Shown piece by piece: positions 6,714 to 14,432 of a stretch of DNA of 27,218 bases. The stretch's first letter is position 1, and each line of letters opens with the position of its first letter. The notes under the pieces were generated by a model, which made no database searches, was not told where the DNA came from, and saw only the letters and a list, made by a program, of their open reading frames with translations. Source of the stretch: CAZSDW01 sp964605705 (GTDB lineage Bacteria > Fidelibacterota > UBA2242); assembly GCA_964605705.1 (NCBI GenBank), contig CAZSDW010000037.1:1-27218 (forward strand). The letters run 5' to 3'. The translations under genes were made by a program, and so were the position numbers.

Positions 6714-7238
6714 TTATACCCTTAATATTATTAGTTTTGTTTCACCAATCAGTTTTTGAGATATAATTTTTGTGGAAAAGTTATCGGGAACTTCCAATTC
6801 CCGACCGGACTCTAATGCAATTCGGGTGCCGGGCAAGAGACGTTCAAACATTTTAAACAAGCGATCGAAATGGCGGTACCTGTACGGCGGATCCGCCAGA
6901 ACCAGGTCGAGTTCGCCCGGATTTTCCAGAAAGCGGATCACATCCATTTTCCGGATTTCCACATCATTTTCAAGCTCGAGTTTCGAGACGTTTTCATAGA
7001 TCAATTTTATCTGCTGTGAATCATTCTCGACCATTATACAGGATTTTGCACCCCGGGATATGGCTTCCAGCCCCAGATTCCCTGACCCGGCAAACAGATC
7101 GGCGACCCTTAGATCTTCAAGATCGCCCAATACCGAAAACAGCGTCTCTTTAACCCTGTCACGAGTGGGTCTTAAATTAGGATTATTATTAGTTTTGAGA
7201 AGCTGACCTTTAAAGTACCCGGCGATTATTCGAACCAT
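6714..7238 (-). CDS. rsmD: 16S rRNA (guanine-966 N2) methyltransferase
   Basis: A 174-residue protein of normal RsmD length. The N terminus MVRIIAGYFKGQLL and LRPTRDRVKETLFSVLG is the family signature. The SAM-binding motif I is DLFAGSGNLGLEA (residues 47-59), the catalytic motif IV is DPPY (116-119), and ENDSQQIKLI carries the acidic loop of motif II. It methylates G966 of 16S rRNA on assembled small subunits. It starts two bases after the PilN/PilO-like gene and abuts coaD, so it is embedded in the operon. Confidence 0.94.
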   Translation of the reverse strand: MVRIIAGYFKGQLLKTNNNPNLRPTRDRVKETLFSVLGDLEDLRVADLFAGSGNLGLEAISRGAKSCIMVENDSQQIKLIYENVSKLELENDVEIRKMDVIRFLENPGELDLVLADPPYRYRHFDRLFKMFERLLPGTRIALESGRELEVPDNFSTKIISQKLIGETKLIILRV

Positions 7239-7240
7239 GC

Positions 7241-8704
7241 TTACATATTGCTTGGATAAATAAAGGAATTCAGACTGTAATTCAGAATGGTACGACTGAG
7301 TGGTTGCTCGGTATCACTCTGAATTGATAATATCGTCAATGCCATATTGTTACGCAGAATTGATAACTCATTGAGCAAACGAATAACATTGGGTGTGTAT
7401 CCATTTCCTATTATTTCCGCATTTCGCACTGAAGTCACGTCATTGTCCGATATTTTAAACGGACTCATCTGAACCTTTGATTGAAGTCCTGCCTGCCAAA
7501 TATATTGTGATAATTGCCGGTCATCATAATATTTATAGCCTTTACTATCATCTGGACGCAGCGCTTTAAATCGAACGATTGCCATAATTTCGACCGGATT
7601 ATCATCAAATTTTGCATTCCTGTCAACATAAAATATTTCCGGCGATTCGAATCGACGCTGATTGACAAAATAATTATTGATATGCTCCGCTTCCTCGACA
7701 CTCCGAACATTAAGAATAAAACTGACTTTATCGTTCTTCACCCGCAGATATTGCAATTTCGAACTTTGAGGGAATTGTTCCAGGACGATGGCAGCAACCT
7801 TAAGCTTATTCTGTCCAACCTGAACGCGTTGAATAACCTCACCGGAAATATTGCTTGAACCATAAACTCTTTGGGTTGACGCAGTCGATTCACGAATATT
7901 TCTCACAACCGGAGCCACCGGTTGAGAATAATCAACGATCTGTTCAACTTTTTCCGATGCTCTTGCATCGTATATATCCTGGGCAGATTCTGCAGCATCT
8001 CTGACGCTTGAGGTAATATCCTGAGCGATACCGGGTGCCTGACGTACAAGATTACCGGCTTGATTCGTATATGTTTCCGTCAAATCATCCGCCTTTTGAA
8101 CAAGACCAGCTGCCTGCTCAGCCACTGATCCGGTGACTTTCTCCGCCGCCAGCCGGGCAGTCCTTTTGACACTTTCCCGGTTGAGTGTTCCATTTTGATA
8201 CAACTTCAGCACGAAAATGAGAATGACCAGCGCCGCAACAAGAATCCCATGACGAAGCAGTAGATGTTCTTTTTTTTGTCTGGCTGGTTTTTCTTCGGTC
8301 TCAATTTCAGCTTTTATCTTTTTCTCGGTAGGAAATTCTTCTTCCTCTGCCTGCTCAATAAGGTCGAGATTTGCCTCAGCAAGTTTGAACAAATCATCAT
8401 TAATTTCCGGAATCTGGTTCCCTCCGAAATCCACCGGGCTTTCTTCAACTTCCGGCATATCCGGAATGTCAGGAATATCGGGAATTTGCGGGGTTGTCTT
8501 TGGTCTGGCTGAAACATCAACTGCAGGTTCCGCAACGGACTCGTCTTCTTCAGGAGGTATATCCGGTATCAACCCTTCAAGATCGATCTGGATAGTTTCA
8601 TCGATGAGTTGGAGACCCGGTTTATTTGTCAGATTCAGCTGTATCAAAACTGGTCTCCCGGCATCTTTCTCAAAATAAGTCCCATCAAATCCACGAACTG
8701 ACAC
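7241..8704 (-). CDS. Divergent PilN/PilO-like bitopic membrane protein
   Basis: A 487-residue protein with one membrane helix (about 151-170, RHGILVAALVILIFVLKLY). The cytoplasmic N terminus (1-150) is acidic and Pro-rich, with a short tandem IPDIPDIPDMPEV. After the membrane comes an alanine-rich amphipathic helical stretch (about 175-255). The alpha/beta C terminus has LRVKNDKVSFILNVRSVEEAEHI and ends with NNMALTILSIQSD and TILNYSLNSFIYP, resembling the ferredoxin-like periplasmic domains of PilN/PilO or GspL/GspM. The family call is weak; the preceding PilM-like gene and the topology carry it. PilN normally contacts PilM through a short cytoplasmic N terminus, which here is far longer. The start is GTG, overlapping the PilM-like gene by 61 bases; no in-frame ATG offers a better start. 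Confidence 0.6.
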   Translation of the reverse strand: MSVRGFDGTYFEKDAGRPVLIQLNLTNKPGLQLIDETIQIDLEGLIPDIPPEEDESVAEPAVDVSARPKTTPQIPDIPDIPDMPEVEESPVDFGGNQIPEINDDLFKLAEANLDLIEQAEEEEFPTEKKIKAEIETEEKPARQKKEHLLLRHGILVAALVILIFVLKLYQNGTLNRESVKRTARLAAEKVTGSVAEQAAGLVQKADDLTETYTNQAGNLVRQAPGIAQDITSSVRDAAESAQDIYDARASEKVEQIVDYSQPVAPVVRNIRESTASTQRVYGSSNISGEVIQRVQVGQNKLKVAAIVLEQFPQSSKLQYLRVKNDKVSFILNVRSVEEAEHINNYFVNQRRFESPEIFYVDRNAKFDDNPVEIMAIVRFKALRPDDSKGYKYYDDRQLSQYIWQAGLQSKVQMSPFKISDNDVTSVRNAEIIGNGYTPNVIRLLNELSILRNNMALTILSIQSDTEQPLSRTILNYSLNSFIYPSNM

Positions 8705-9597
8705 ATGGCGCCAATCCCGTTCCCTTCCTCTTCATATAGATCGACAGGAACAAATCTTTCGAAAGGATCAAGGGTCTTCATATTTTTTATATCGTACGTG
8801 AGCAGCATATTAAAAAATTCAGAATCCACTTCATAGCTATAGAAATATAATCGATCGATTACACTCAGGTTTTCCGTTTCAAAAGTCCGGATACCGTTAA
8901 TCTCAGCAACGACTTTTTCCCCAATTTCATCAGCGGAAGTCTGGTGAATAATCGAATAATTTTCAAGATCGCTGAATTCAAATCGAAGCAGCTGGCGAAA
9001 TTCACCGGAATCAATCACGATCAGCGAATGGATCTGTTCACCTACCAGCCAAACTGCCCATTTTTCGCTTTTATCAATATTATCCATTTTTTCATAGGCT
9101 CGGGCGGCACTCAGTAAATTGATATCCATAATATGAATATTTAACCCAATTGCCTGAGAAGCTTTGAGCAGTAATTTCCCCAGTTCTTTATAATAAGAAA
9201 CTGACAGATAGGATTCTTGCAGTTTTCCAGGATTTTGTAATGGATAATGCTGAATAAATTTTTGATCCGCCACCATTCCCAACCGTTTCGTAATATTCCA
9301 ATTCAGGGCTTCTTCGGTGTTTTCCGGTGAAAGCCCCGCATCCATTTCCTGGACACTCAGATCAAACCAGATCGACGGAATGGTCAGGGCAACATAACTA
9401 TCGGGTTTCGGCAATGAATCCTGGATATATTGAAATGTCTCCTGAAGGGACTCCGCCAGCTGGGGATTGCCAATGTTTTCTGGTCTGAATGGAATCGAAA
9501 GAGGATGTTTTTGAATGGTCTCAATAACATATTCTTCGGGCGTCTTGATTAATTGTCCGAAGCGAACATATTCATCAGAAAGACTGATACAGATCAT
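8644..9597 (-). CDS. PilM-like actin-fold protein
   Basis: A 317-residue soluble protein laid out like PilM or the cytoplasmic part of GspL. An N-terminal strand pair (ICISLSDEYVRFGQLI) stands where PilM has GIDIGSKSIKVVEL. PDSYVALTIPSIWFDLSVQEM corresponds to the strand and helix before NWNITKRLG (PilM: E-x-I-x-W-E-A-x-x-x-I). INLLSAARAYEK and WAVWLVGEQIHSLIVIDSGEFRQLLRFEF form a second actin-like lobe. The usual D-x-G phosphate-binding residues are not clearly present, so nucleotide binding may be lost. PilM sits under the inner membrane and anchors PilN of type IV pili. It precedes the PilN/PilO-like gene with a 61-base overlap. The call is by overall pattern and context. Confidence 0.6.
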   Translation of the reverse strand: MICISLSDEYVRFGQLIKTPEEYVIETIQKHPLSIPFRPENIGNPQLAESLQETFQYIQDSLPKPDSYVALTIPSIWFDLSVQEMDAGLSPENTEEALNWNITKRLGMVADQKFIQHYPLQNPGKLQESYLSVSYYKELGKLLLKASQAIGLNIHIMDINLLSAARAYEKMDNIDKSEKWAVWLVGEQIHSLIVIDSGEFRQLLRFEFSDLENYSIIHQTSADEIGEKVVAEINGIRTFETENLSVIDRLYFYSYEVDSEFFNMLLTYDIKNMKTLDPFERFVPVDLYEEEGNGIGAMCQFVDLMGLILRKMPGDQF

Positions 9598-9617
9598 TTA
9601 TTTATCCGGTATAGAGG

Positions 9618-10394
9618 TTATTTTTCCCAGCTCTTCCGGTCATCCTCGATCCAACCGTGGCATGTATCCTTAAACGCAAAAAAGAGATAACGCGGTTCTT
9701 TATATAAACCCGTCAACGGATCCTTAATTTTATAACTGCCTGAATCAACCGTAATTATGTACTGTTTGTCGATTAAAGGGCTATAGGCAAATTCATCTGT
9801 AAGGTAATACGGTCTGTAATAGGTATTTTCATTGATACGTTCACTGTTTTCGACTCCGATGACATCACGATAGGTTGAATCCGATTTAATCTGGCGCCAG
9901 CGTGAAGACAAAATGAAAACCGTGTCATAGGTAAAAAGTTCGTTGTTCCACTTAGTGACCTTATAGGTCGTATCAATCAGCGTATCTTTTTTCTTATAAG
10001 AAAAAGAAAATGTCGTATCGAACAAAAGAAAAAAATTCTGAGGCACATTCATTTTGAAGTTCCCACCATCGAGCTTGATATTCTTCTGTCCGTGAAAGTT
10101 ACTGTCAGCCCGGGTGCTGTCACGCACTGCTGAAATAACCTGCATGGCAAGAATTGGATCTTTCTGATATTTATTTGCCATCTGGCGGTAATATTTTTCA
10201 ACTTCATTTAAAATGACCATTCGTCGGCGACCTTCATTACGGATGGAAGCCTCTTCTTCCCAGATTACGGAAGGTACATAAATGACAATGATTAAAATCA
10301 ATGCCAGAAGCAAGGCAATATAGTTCAATAGTTTTACTAATGCTGGTTTATACTCTGGTGTCTCGTCACTAATCTCTACGACTTCCTTACTCAA
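9618..10394 (-). CDS. Single-pass membrane protein of the PilM/PilN-like cassette
   Basis: A 258-residue protein with a short cytoplasmic N terminus, one membrane helix (about 22-43, LLNYIALLLALILIIVIYVPSV) and a periplasmic domain that opens with a helix (EASIRNEGRRRMVILNEVEKYYRQMANKYQKD). It continues with beta-rich, Tyr/Asp-rich sequence (KKDTLIDTTYKVTKWNNELF; YYRPYYLTDEFAYSPLIDKQYIITVD) and ends RYLFFAFKDTCHGWIEDD. The start is TTG at 10394, supported by AAGGGG six bases upstream; it overlaps the comEA-like stop by eight bases. The topology resembles that of a PilO/GspM or minor periplasmic component, but I recognise no family. Position between comEA-like and pilM-like genes suggests a part in the same complex. 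Confidence 0.65.
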   Translation of the reverse strand: MSKEVVEISDETPEYKPALVKLLNYIALLLALILIIVIYVPSVIWEEEASIRNEGRRRMVILNEVEKYYRQMANKYQKDPILAMQVISAVRDSTRADSNFHGQKNIKLDGGNFKMNVPQNFFLLFDTTFSFSYKKKDTLIDTTYKVTKWNNELFTYDTVFILSSRWRQIKSDSTYRDVIGVENSERINENTYYRPYYLTDEFAYSPLIDKQYIITVDSGSYKIKDPLTGLYKEPRYLFFAFKDTCHGWIEDDRKSWEK

Positions 10395-10821
10395 CGCTTA
10401 CCCCTTGTTTAATACGTTCAAATGTTTTTTTGCCAATTCCTTTAACTTTTATTAAATCCTCAACAGTTGAAAATCCGTTATGTTCGTCCCGATAGTCAAT
10501 AATCCGTTGGGCGGTTACCTCACCTACCTGTGGTAATTTCATCAATTCACTCATGGTAGCTGTATTCAAATTTACCCTGGAAACCAATTCAGCTACGTTT
10601 GGTTCAGATACATCCGGATTCTCTTGCTGCCGTGAAAAATAAACGGAATCTACCCGATCCGCCTCATTCTGGAACTCTTGAGCTTCGATTCCTTCATCGA
10701 GAAAGGTGACAACATTACTACTCTTTGAAATATTCCTGATGATGTGTATTCCGGAGCCAATTAGAAAAAACAGTGCCAGAAATTGGATAACCAACCTTTC
10801 TTGGCGTGTCAAATTTAGCAT
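10387..10821 (-). CDS. ComEA-like helix-hairpin-helix protein
   Basis: A 144-residue protein with an N-terminal membrane helix (about 10-28, LVIQFLALFFLIGSGIHII), a linker of about 50 residues and a C-terminal double helix-hairpin-helix domain (83-144): VNLNTATMSELMKLPQVGEVTAQRIIDYRDEHNGF split by residues 83-117, then VEDLIKVKGIGKKTFERI. VNLNTAT and LPxVGxxxAxxI are the ComEA signatures. ComEA-type proteins bind double-stranded DNA without sequence preference at the periplasmic face during DNA uptake. It follows dnaJ by 52 bases and runs into the PilM/PilN-like cassette, which makes a DNA-uptake or pilus link plausible. The ATG has no evident Shine-Dalgarno. ComEA-like domains also occur in proteins unrelated to competence. 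Confidence 0.82.
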   Translation of the reverse strand: MLNLTRQERLVIQFLALFFLIGSGIHIIRNISKSSNVVTFLDEGIEAQEFQNEADRVDSVYFSRQQENPDVSEPNVAELVSRVNLNTATMSELMKLPQVGEVTAQRIIDYRDEHNGFSTVEDLIKVKGIGKKTFERIKQGVSVE

Positions 10822-10857
10822 TTCTGAATATAAATAAAAATCTATTTATCACCAATT

Positions 10858-10873
10858 GGAAATTGCAATTTCC
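10858..10873. repeat. Perfect 16-bp palindrome directly after dnaJ
   Basis: GGAAATTGCAATTTCC begins on the base after the dnaJ stop codon (minus strand). As RNA it would give a 6-bp stem with a TGCA loop. No T-run follows, so it is not a standard intrinsic terminator; it may protect the dnaJ 3' end or attenuate reading into comEA. Confidence 0.5.
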
Positions 10874-12013
10874 TTACTCAATTTTGCTGAAACGATCTGT
10901 TATTCTGCCCCCTTTTCGTTCCACATCAAGCAATTCTCTGTATATTTTCTTCTCAGCATTGCTGGGATTGGTTGGCACATCTACCTGTACCCTGACAATC
11001 TGATCACCTCTACCGTGGTGATGGAGGTGCGGAATTCCTTTTTGTCTCAGTCGCAGCAGTTTGCCGGGTTGAGTGCTGTCGGGTATTGTCAATTTAACAC
11101 GACCGTTCAAGGTTGGAACTTCCAGCTCGGTCCCCAGGACCGCTTCAGCGGTCGAAATATGCAGATTGACATAGATATTGTCTTCATTTCTGATAAAGAT
11201 ATCATGCGGTTTTTCTTCAAAGATCACGATCAGATCGCCTCGCGTTCCGCCTTGCTTGCCAGCATTACCCTCGTTTTGCATGGTCATATAGTTCCCGGTA
11301 CTAACCCCAGCCGGCACCTGGACCGAAATCTCTTTGTTAATGCGGATCCGACCTTCGCCAGCGCAACTGCTGCAACGATGTTCAGCAATTGATCCTTCGC
11401 CCTGACAATTAGAGCAAGGACGTACATTGACCATCTGTCCAAATATCGACCGGGTCATTTCACGAACTTCACCGGAACCATGACAAACCGGGCAGGTTGT
11501 CCGGGATGTACCAGGTTTGGAACCGGTACCATTACAGGTATCGCATTTTTCCAGACGTTTGATCTTGACTTTTTTTGTAACACCTTTACTAATTTCTTCC
11601 AGTGTCAAAGCCAGTTTCAATTTCAGATCGCTGCCGGCGCGGGAATCACCTCGTGAGCGCCGATTGCCGCCCCCGAAAAAATCCTCGAAGCCACCAAAGC
11701 CACCGCCGCCAAATACTTCACGAAAGATATCAAAAGGATCAAACCCGAATCCGCCGCCACCGAATCCCTGAGCACCGCCAAATCCACTGTTTTTCAAGCC
11801 GGCATGTCCAAACTGATCATAAGTCTTGCGCTTCTGAGCATCGCTTAAAACTGAATAGGCTTCAGCTGCTTCCTTGAATTTTTCTTCGGCTTCCTTATTA
11901 CCGGGATTTTTATCGGGATGATATTTCATCGCTATCTGGCGATAGGATTTTTTTAATTCATCATCCGTCGCATTCCGGGATACTCCCAGGATTTCATAAT
12001 AATCACGTGCCAT
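10874..12013 (-). CDS. dnaJ: Chaperone DnaJ (Hsp40)
   Basis: A 379-residue type I DnaJ with all parts. The J domain (1-70) has YHPD (His32-Pro33-Asp34), which stimulates DnaK ATPase. A Gly/Phe-rich region follows (about 75-120), with several GFGGG runs. The zinc domain holds four CxxCxGxG motifs (CDTCNGTG, CPVCHGSG, CSNCQGEG, CSSCAGEG). The C-terminal substrate-binding domains contain VQVPAGVSTGNYM, RGDLIVIFEEKPHDIFIR and TIPDSTQPGKLLRLRQKGIP. It delivers unfolded clients to DnaK in the cytoplasm. It starts two bases after grpE; dnaK is not in the window. Confidence 0.98.
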   Translation of the reverse strand: MARDYYEILGVSRNATDDELKKSYRQIAMKYHPDKNPGNKEAEEKFKEAAEAYSVLSDAQKRKTYDQFGHAGLKNSGFGGAQGFGGGGFGFDPFDIFREVFGGGGFGGFEDFFGGGNRRSRGDSRAGSDLKLKLALTLEEISKGVTKKVKIKRLEKCDTCNGTGSKPGTSRTTCPVCHGSGEVREMTRSIFGQMVNVRPCSNCQGEGSIAEHRCSSCAGEGRIRINKEISVQVPAGVSTGNYMTMQNEGNAGKQGGTRGDLIVIFEEKPHDIFIRNEDNIYVNLHISTAEAVLGTELEVPTLNGRVKLTIPDSTQPGKLLRLRQKGIPHLHHHGRGDQIVRVQVDVPTNPSNAEKKIYRELLDVERKGGRITDRFSKIE

Positions 12014-12015
12014 AA

Positions 12016-12567
12016 TTATTTACTGACCACGACTTTAGCATGTCTCAACACATGCTTTTTATACGTGTACCCTTTTTCAAATTCTTCAACGACCATATCC
12101 GGTTCAACACCTTCCACCTCTTTTGCCATTACAGCATAGTGCAGGTCTGGATTGAACGGCTGGTTCATCGATTCCATGACTTTGACATCCATATCTGCCA
12201 GAGTCTTGGTAAATTTTTTAAAAATCATCTCCAGTCCCTGCTGCAACGATTCACAGGATGTTTGTTCACCTTCATGGCTTGCCAGCGCCCTGTCAAAATC
12301 ATCCACCACCGGGATAATATTGCGCAACACTTTTTCACCGGCATACTCAATTATTTCACTAATTTCCCTTTGGGTACGTTTGCGATAATTATCAAATTCA
12401 GCTGCCAGACGAAGATGCCTCTGATTACTGTCAAACAGTAACTGTTCGCATTCTGTTAATTTTTCTTTGAGTTTTTTCAACTCTTTCTGTTCTTTGGTTG
12501 GTTTGGCTTTTTTTGTTGATGAAGCGGTTGTTTTTGGCGTGTTTATTTTTGATTTATCCTCTTCCAA
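12016..12567 (-). CDS. grpE: Nucleotide exchange factor GrpE
   Basis: A 183-residue GrpE. It has a Lys-rich disordered N terminus (to about 25), the long dimerising helix (about 25-65) containing HLRLAAEFDNYRKRTQREI, then VLRNIIPVVDDFDRAL and the C-terminal beta domain with FNPDLHYAVMAKEVEG, GYTYKKHVLRHAKVVVSK. These are the signature GrpE segments. It releases ADP from DnaK and often acts as the thermosensor. The start appears to be TTG at 12567: AAGGAG lies 11 bases upstream, and no in-frame ATG occurs between it and an upstream stop. It leads the ten-gene minus-strand run. Confidence 0.95.
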   Translation of the reverse strand: MEEDKSKINTPKTTASSTKKAKPTKEQKELKKLKEKLTECEQLLFDSNQRHLRLAAEFDNYRKRTQREISEIIEYAGEKVLRNIIPVVDDFDRALASHEGEQTSCESLQQGLEMIFKKFTKTLADMDVKVMESMNQPFNPDLHYAVMAKEVEGVEPDMVVEEFEKGYTYKKHVLRHAKVVVSK

Positions 12568-12638
12568 TTTATCTTGTTCTCCTTGATTATTTTTCTACAC
12601 TAAAATCCTCAGTTCAAAGTCTGTTGGACTGCTGCAAT

Positions 12639-12650
12639 AATGGTACCATT
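12639..12650. promoter_or_regulatory. 12-bp perfect palindrome upstream of grpE, possible operator
   Basis: AATGGTACCATT lies 72 bases upstream of the grpE start in an otherwise featureless 270-base gap. It could be a regulator site for the chaperone operon. It does not resemble the HrcA CIRCE element (TTAGCACTC-N9-GAGTGCTAA), which I did not find here. Confidence 0.3.
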
Positions 12651-12784
12651 TTGAGAATTGTTTCATAATGACTGGCAGTGACAACCTAAGAAAATGTATT
12701 ATCCTGCAGATCAGACAATCTGGCAATCAGAGCGCAATCGCCGGAACCTGTTTCAGTTTTATAAAGCCTCAGAATATAATCGCC

Positions 12785-12813
12785 ACTATATGCTTATCCA
12801 AGCAAAAAGGCAA
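12785..12813 (-). promoter_or_regulatory. Candidate promoter for the grpE-dnaJ run
   Basis: On the minus strand TTGCCT (12813-12808) and TATAGT (12790-12785) are 17 bases apart, matching 4 and 5 of 6 consensus bases. It lies just past the ftsX stop and would leave a leader of about 210 bases before grpE. No heat-shock sigma consensus was seen. Confidence 0.4.
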
Positions 12814-12837
12814 CCATCTGTTTTGAACGGAATTGAA

Positions 12838-13704
12838 TCAATCTAAAAACTTACGAATCGCTTTGCGACTTCCGATCCACCCCAAAAAGGCACCCAGGAA
12901 CAGGACGCCTAAATAATAATTGTAACTGACAACGGCTTTGTACTCCAGAAACGACTGCAAATAATTATTCTGCAGGTAAAAGGCACCATAAATGATTAAT
13001 CCCGCCAGTCCGGCACCCAGGATACCTTCCAAAGTTCCTTCGATAACAAAAGGCATCTTCACAAATCGGTTGGTAGCACCAATCATTTTCAAGGTCGATA
13101 TTACATCCCGCCTGGCGAAAATAGTCATTTTAATCGAGTTTGAAGTCAACAAAATTGAAAAAATTGTCAGGACTGCAAAAATGGTTAGAACACTGAATAG
13201 GATAATTCGCTGGTATTTTTCAAGAATGATTAAAAAATTCTTGCGATATTTAACTTCATCAACAATCTCTTCTTTCTGCAAAATTCCTGAGATTGCTTCG
13301 ACACTCATCATGTTGCGATAGATCGGTCTCAAACTGACCGTAAACGATGACGGTAAAGGATTGTAATCCAGAATATCAAATATATCCTCACCAAATTCCT
13401 GCTGAAATTTCCGGGCAGCCGTTTCCGGTGATATATACACAACATTCTCGATTTCACTCATCGTTTTTAATTTATCATCGAACTTGCTGATATCCGCTTC
13501 ACTTGCAGTGGACTTTATAAATATATCGACGTCAAACTGCGACCGTATATTGTCAACAACGAACAGGGTATCGCGGGCTATAACATAACCAAATCCAACC
13601 AGGATGATTGAAATGGCAATGATGATAATCGAAAACGCTCCTGAATATTTTGAGCGGATAAGACCTTTAAAACCCTCTTTGAATAAGAACCAGAAAATGG
13701 TCAT
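12838..13704 (-). CDS. ftsX: Cell-division ABC transporter permease FtsX
   Basis: A 288-residue protein of normal FtsX length and topology. A first membrane helix (about 18-42) is followed by an extracytoplasmic loop with DIFIKSTASEADISKFDDKL and ENVVYISPETAARKFQQEFG, a hallmark of FtsX. Three further helices follow (about 165-188, 215-242, 258-278), with ARRDVISTLKMIGATNRFVKMPFVIEG between the second and third, the region that couples to the ATPase. FtsX transmits FtsE ATP hydrolysis across the inner membrane to activate peptidoglycan hydrolases at division. Its start overlaps the ftsE stop by four bases. The gene for an envelope partner such as EnvC is not adjacent. Confidence 0.94.
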   Translation of the reverse strand: MTIFWFLFKEGFKGLIRSKYSGAFSIIIIAISIILVGFGYVIARDTLFVVDNIRSQFDVDIFIKSTASEADISKFDDKLKTMSEIENVVYISPETAARKFQQEFGEDIFDILDYNPLPSSFTVSLRPIYRNMMSVEAISGILQKEEIVDEVKYRKNFLIILEKYQRIILFSVLTIFAVLTIFSILLTSNSIKMTIFARRDVISTLKMIGATNRFVKMPFVIEGTLEGILGAGLAGLIIYGAFYLQNNYLQSFLEYKAVVSYNYYLGVLFLGAFLGWIGSRKAIRKFLD

Positions 13705-14360
13705 GTTATACTCGTTATTTCGCCTTCGTTCATCTGTATCAGACGCGCATTCGGAACTCTCTGGATCAGGCTGTAATTATGGGTGGCAACAATCACTGCC
13801 GTACCCTTTTTATTGATCCTGTTAAGCAAACTGATCAACTCTATACTTACCCGCGGATCAAGATTGCCGGTGGGTTCATCTGCCAGCAGGACGATGGGAT
13901 CTTTCACCAGCGCCCGGGCGATTCCAACCCGTTGCTGTTCGCCACCTGACAGTTCAGCCGGTTTATGATGAACCCGGTGTCCCAATCCCACCTGGTTTAA
14001 AATATTATAGACCCGGCTTTTAATCTCCCGTGTTTTGTAGTGAGAAGCATAAAGTGCGATCGCAACATTCTGATAGACATTCCGGTCTTTGAGCAGTTGA
14101 AAGTCCTGGAAAATCATGCCAACTTTACGACGGAGAAACGGTATTTCGCGATCCCTGATCCGGCTGCTGTCAAAATCCCGGATGAGGACCTTCCCATCCT
14201 CGGGGAAAAGATCCATATATATCAATCTCAACAGCGTTGATTTACCGGCACCGGAGGGTCCCGTGAGAAATACAAATTCACCGTCATCAATATTAAAATT
14301 CAGGTTTTTGACACCGGCGTTTTTTCGGAAGCTGCACGTAACGTTTAAAAATGAAATCAT
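13701..14360 (-). CDS. ftsE: Cell-division ATP-binding protein FtsE
   Basis: A 219-residue ABC ATPase of typical FtsE length. The Walker A is GPSGAGKST (34-42), the Q-loop region is GMIFQDFQLLKDRNVYQNVA, the ABC signature is LSGGEQQRVGIARAL, and the Walker B is IVLLADEPTGNLDP followed by the H-loop VIVATHNYSLI. It works with FtsX at the septum, powering the activation of cell-wall hydrolases. ftsE and ftsX overlap by four bases and form a two-gene unit. The ATG lacks a clear ribosome binding site; a candidate promoter lies close upstream. Confidence 0.95.
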   Translation of the reverse strand: MISFLNVTCSFRKNAGVKNLNFNIDDGEFVFLTGPSGAGKSTLLRLIYMDLFPEDGKVLIRDFDSSRIRDREIPFLRRKVGMIFQDFQLLKDRNVYQNVAIALYASHYKTREIKSRVYNILNQVGLGHRVHHKPAELSGGEQQRVGIARALVKDPIVLLADEPTGNLDPRVSIELISLLNRINKKGTAVIVATHNYSLIQRVPNARLIQMNEGEITSIT

Positions 14361-14378
14361 AGCATTAAAAGTTACTCA

Positions 14379-14407
14379 AATATAAAGATATGGATTTCTC
14401 AAGACAA
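14379..14407 (-). promoter_or_regulatory. Candidate promoter for ftsEX
   Basis: On the minus strand TTGTCT (14407-14402) and TATATT (14384-14379) are 17 bases apart, matching 4 and 5 of 6 consensus bases, about 19 bases ahead of the ftsE ATG. The message would have a short leader. Confidence 0.45.
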
Positions 14408-14432
14408 GTATTTGCTAAGATAATTGGATAAA

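Noticed and set aside
12568..12837. Possible small RNA gene (SRP RNA or tRNA) in the gap before grpE
   Set aside because: No tRNA cloverleaf or T-loop, no SRP RNA core motif and no terminator were seen; the gap is better read as a leader and promoter region.
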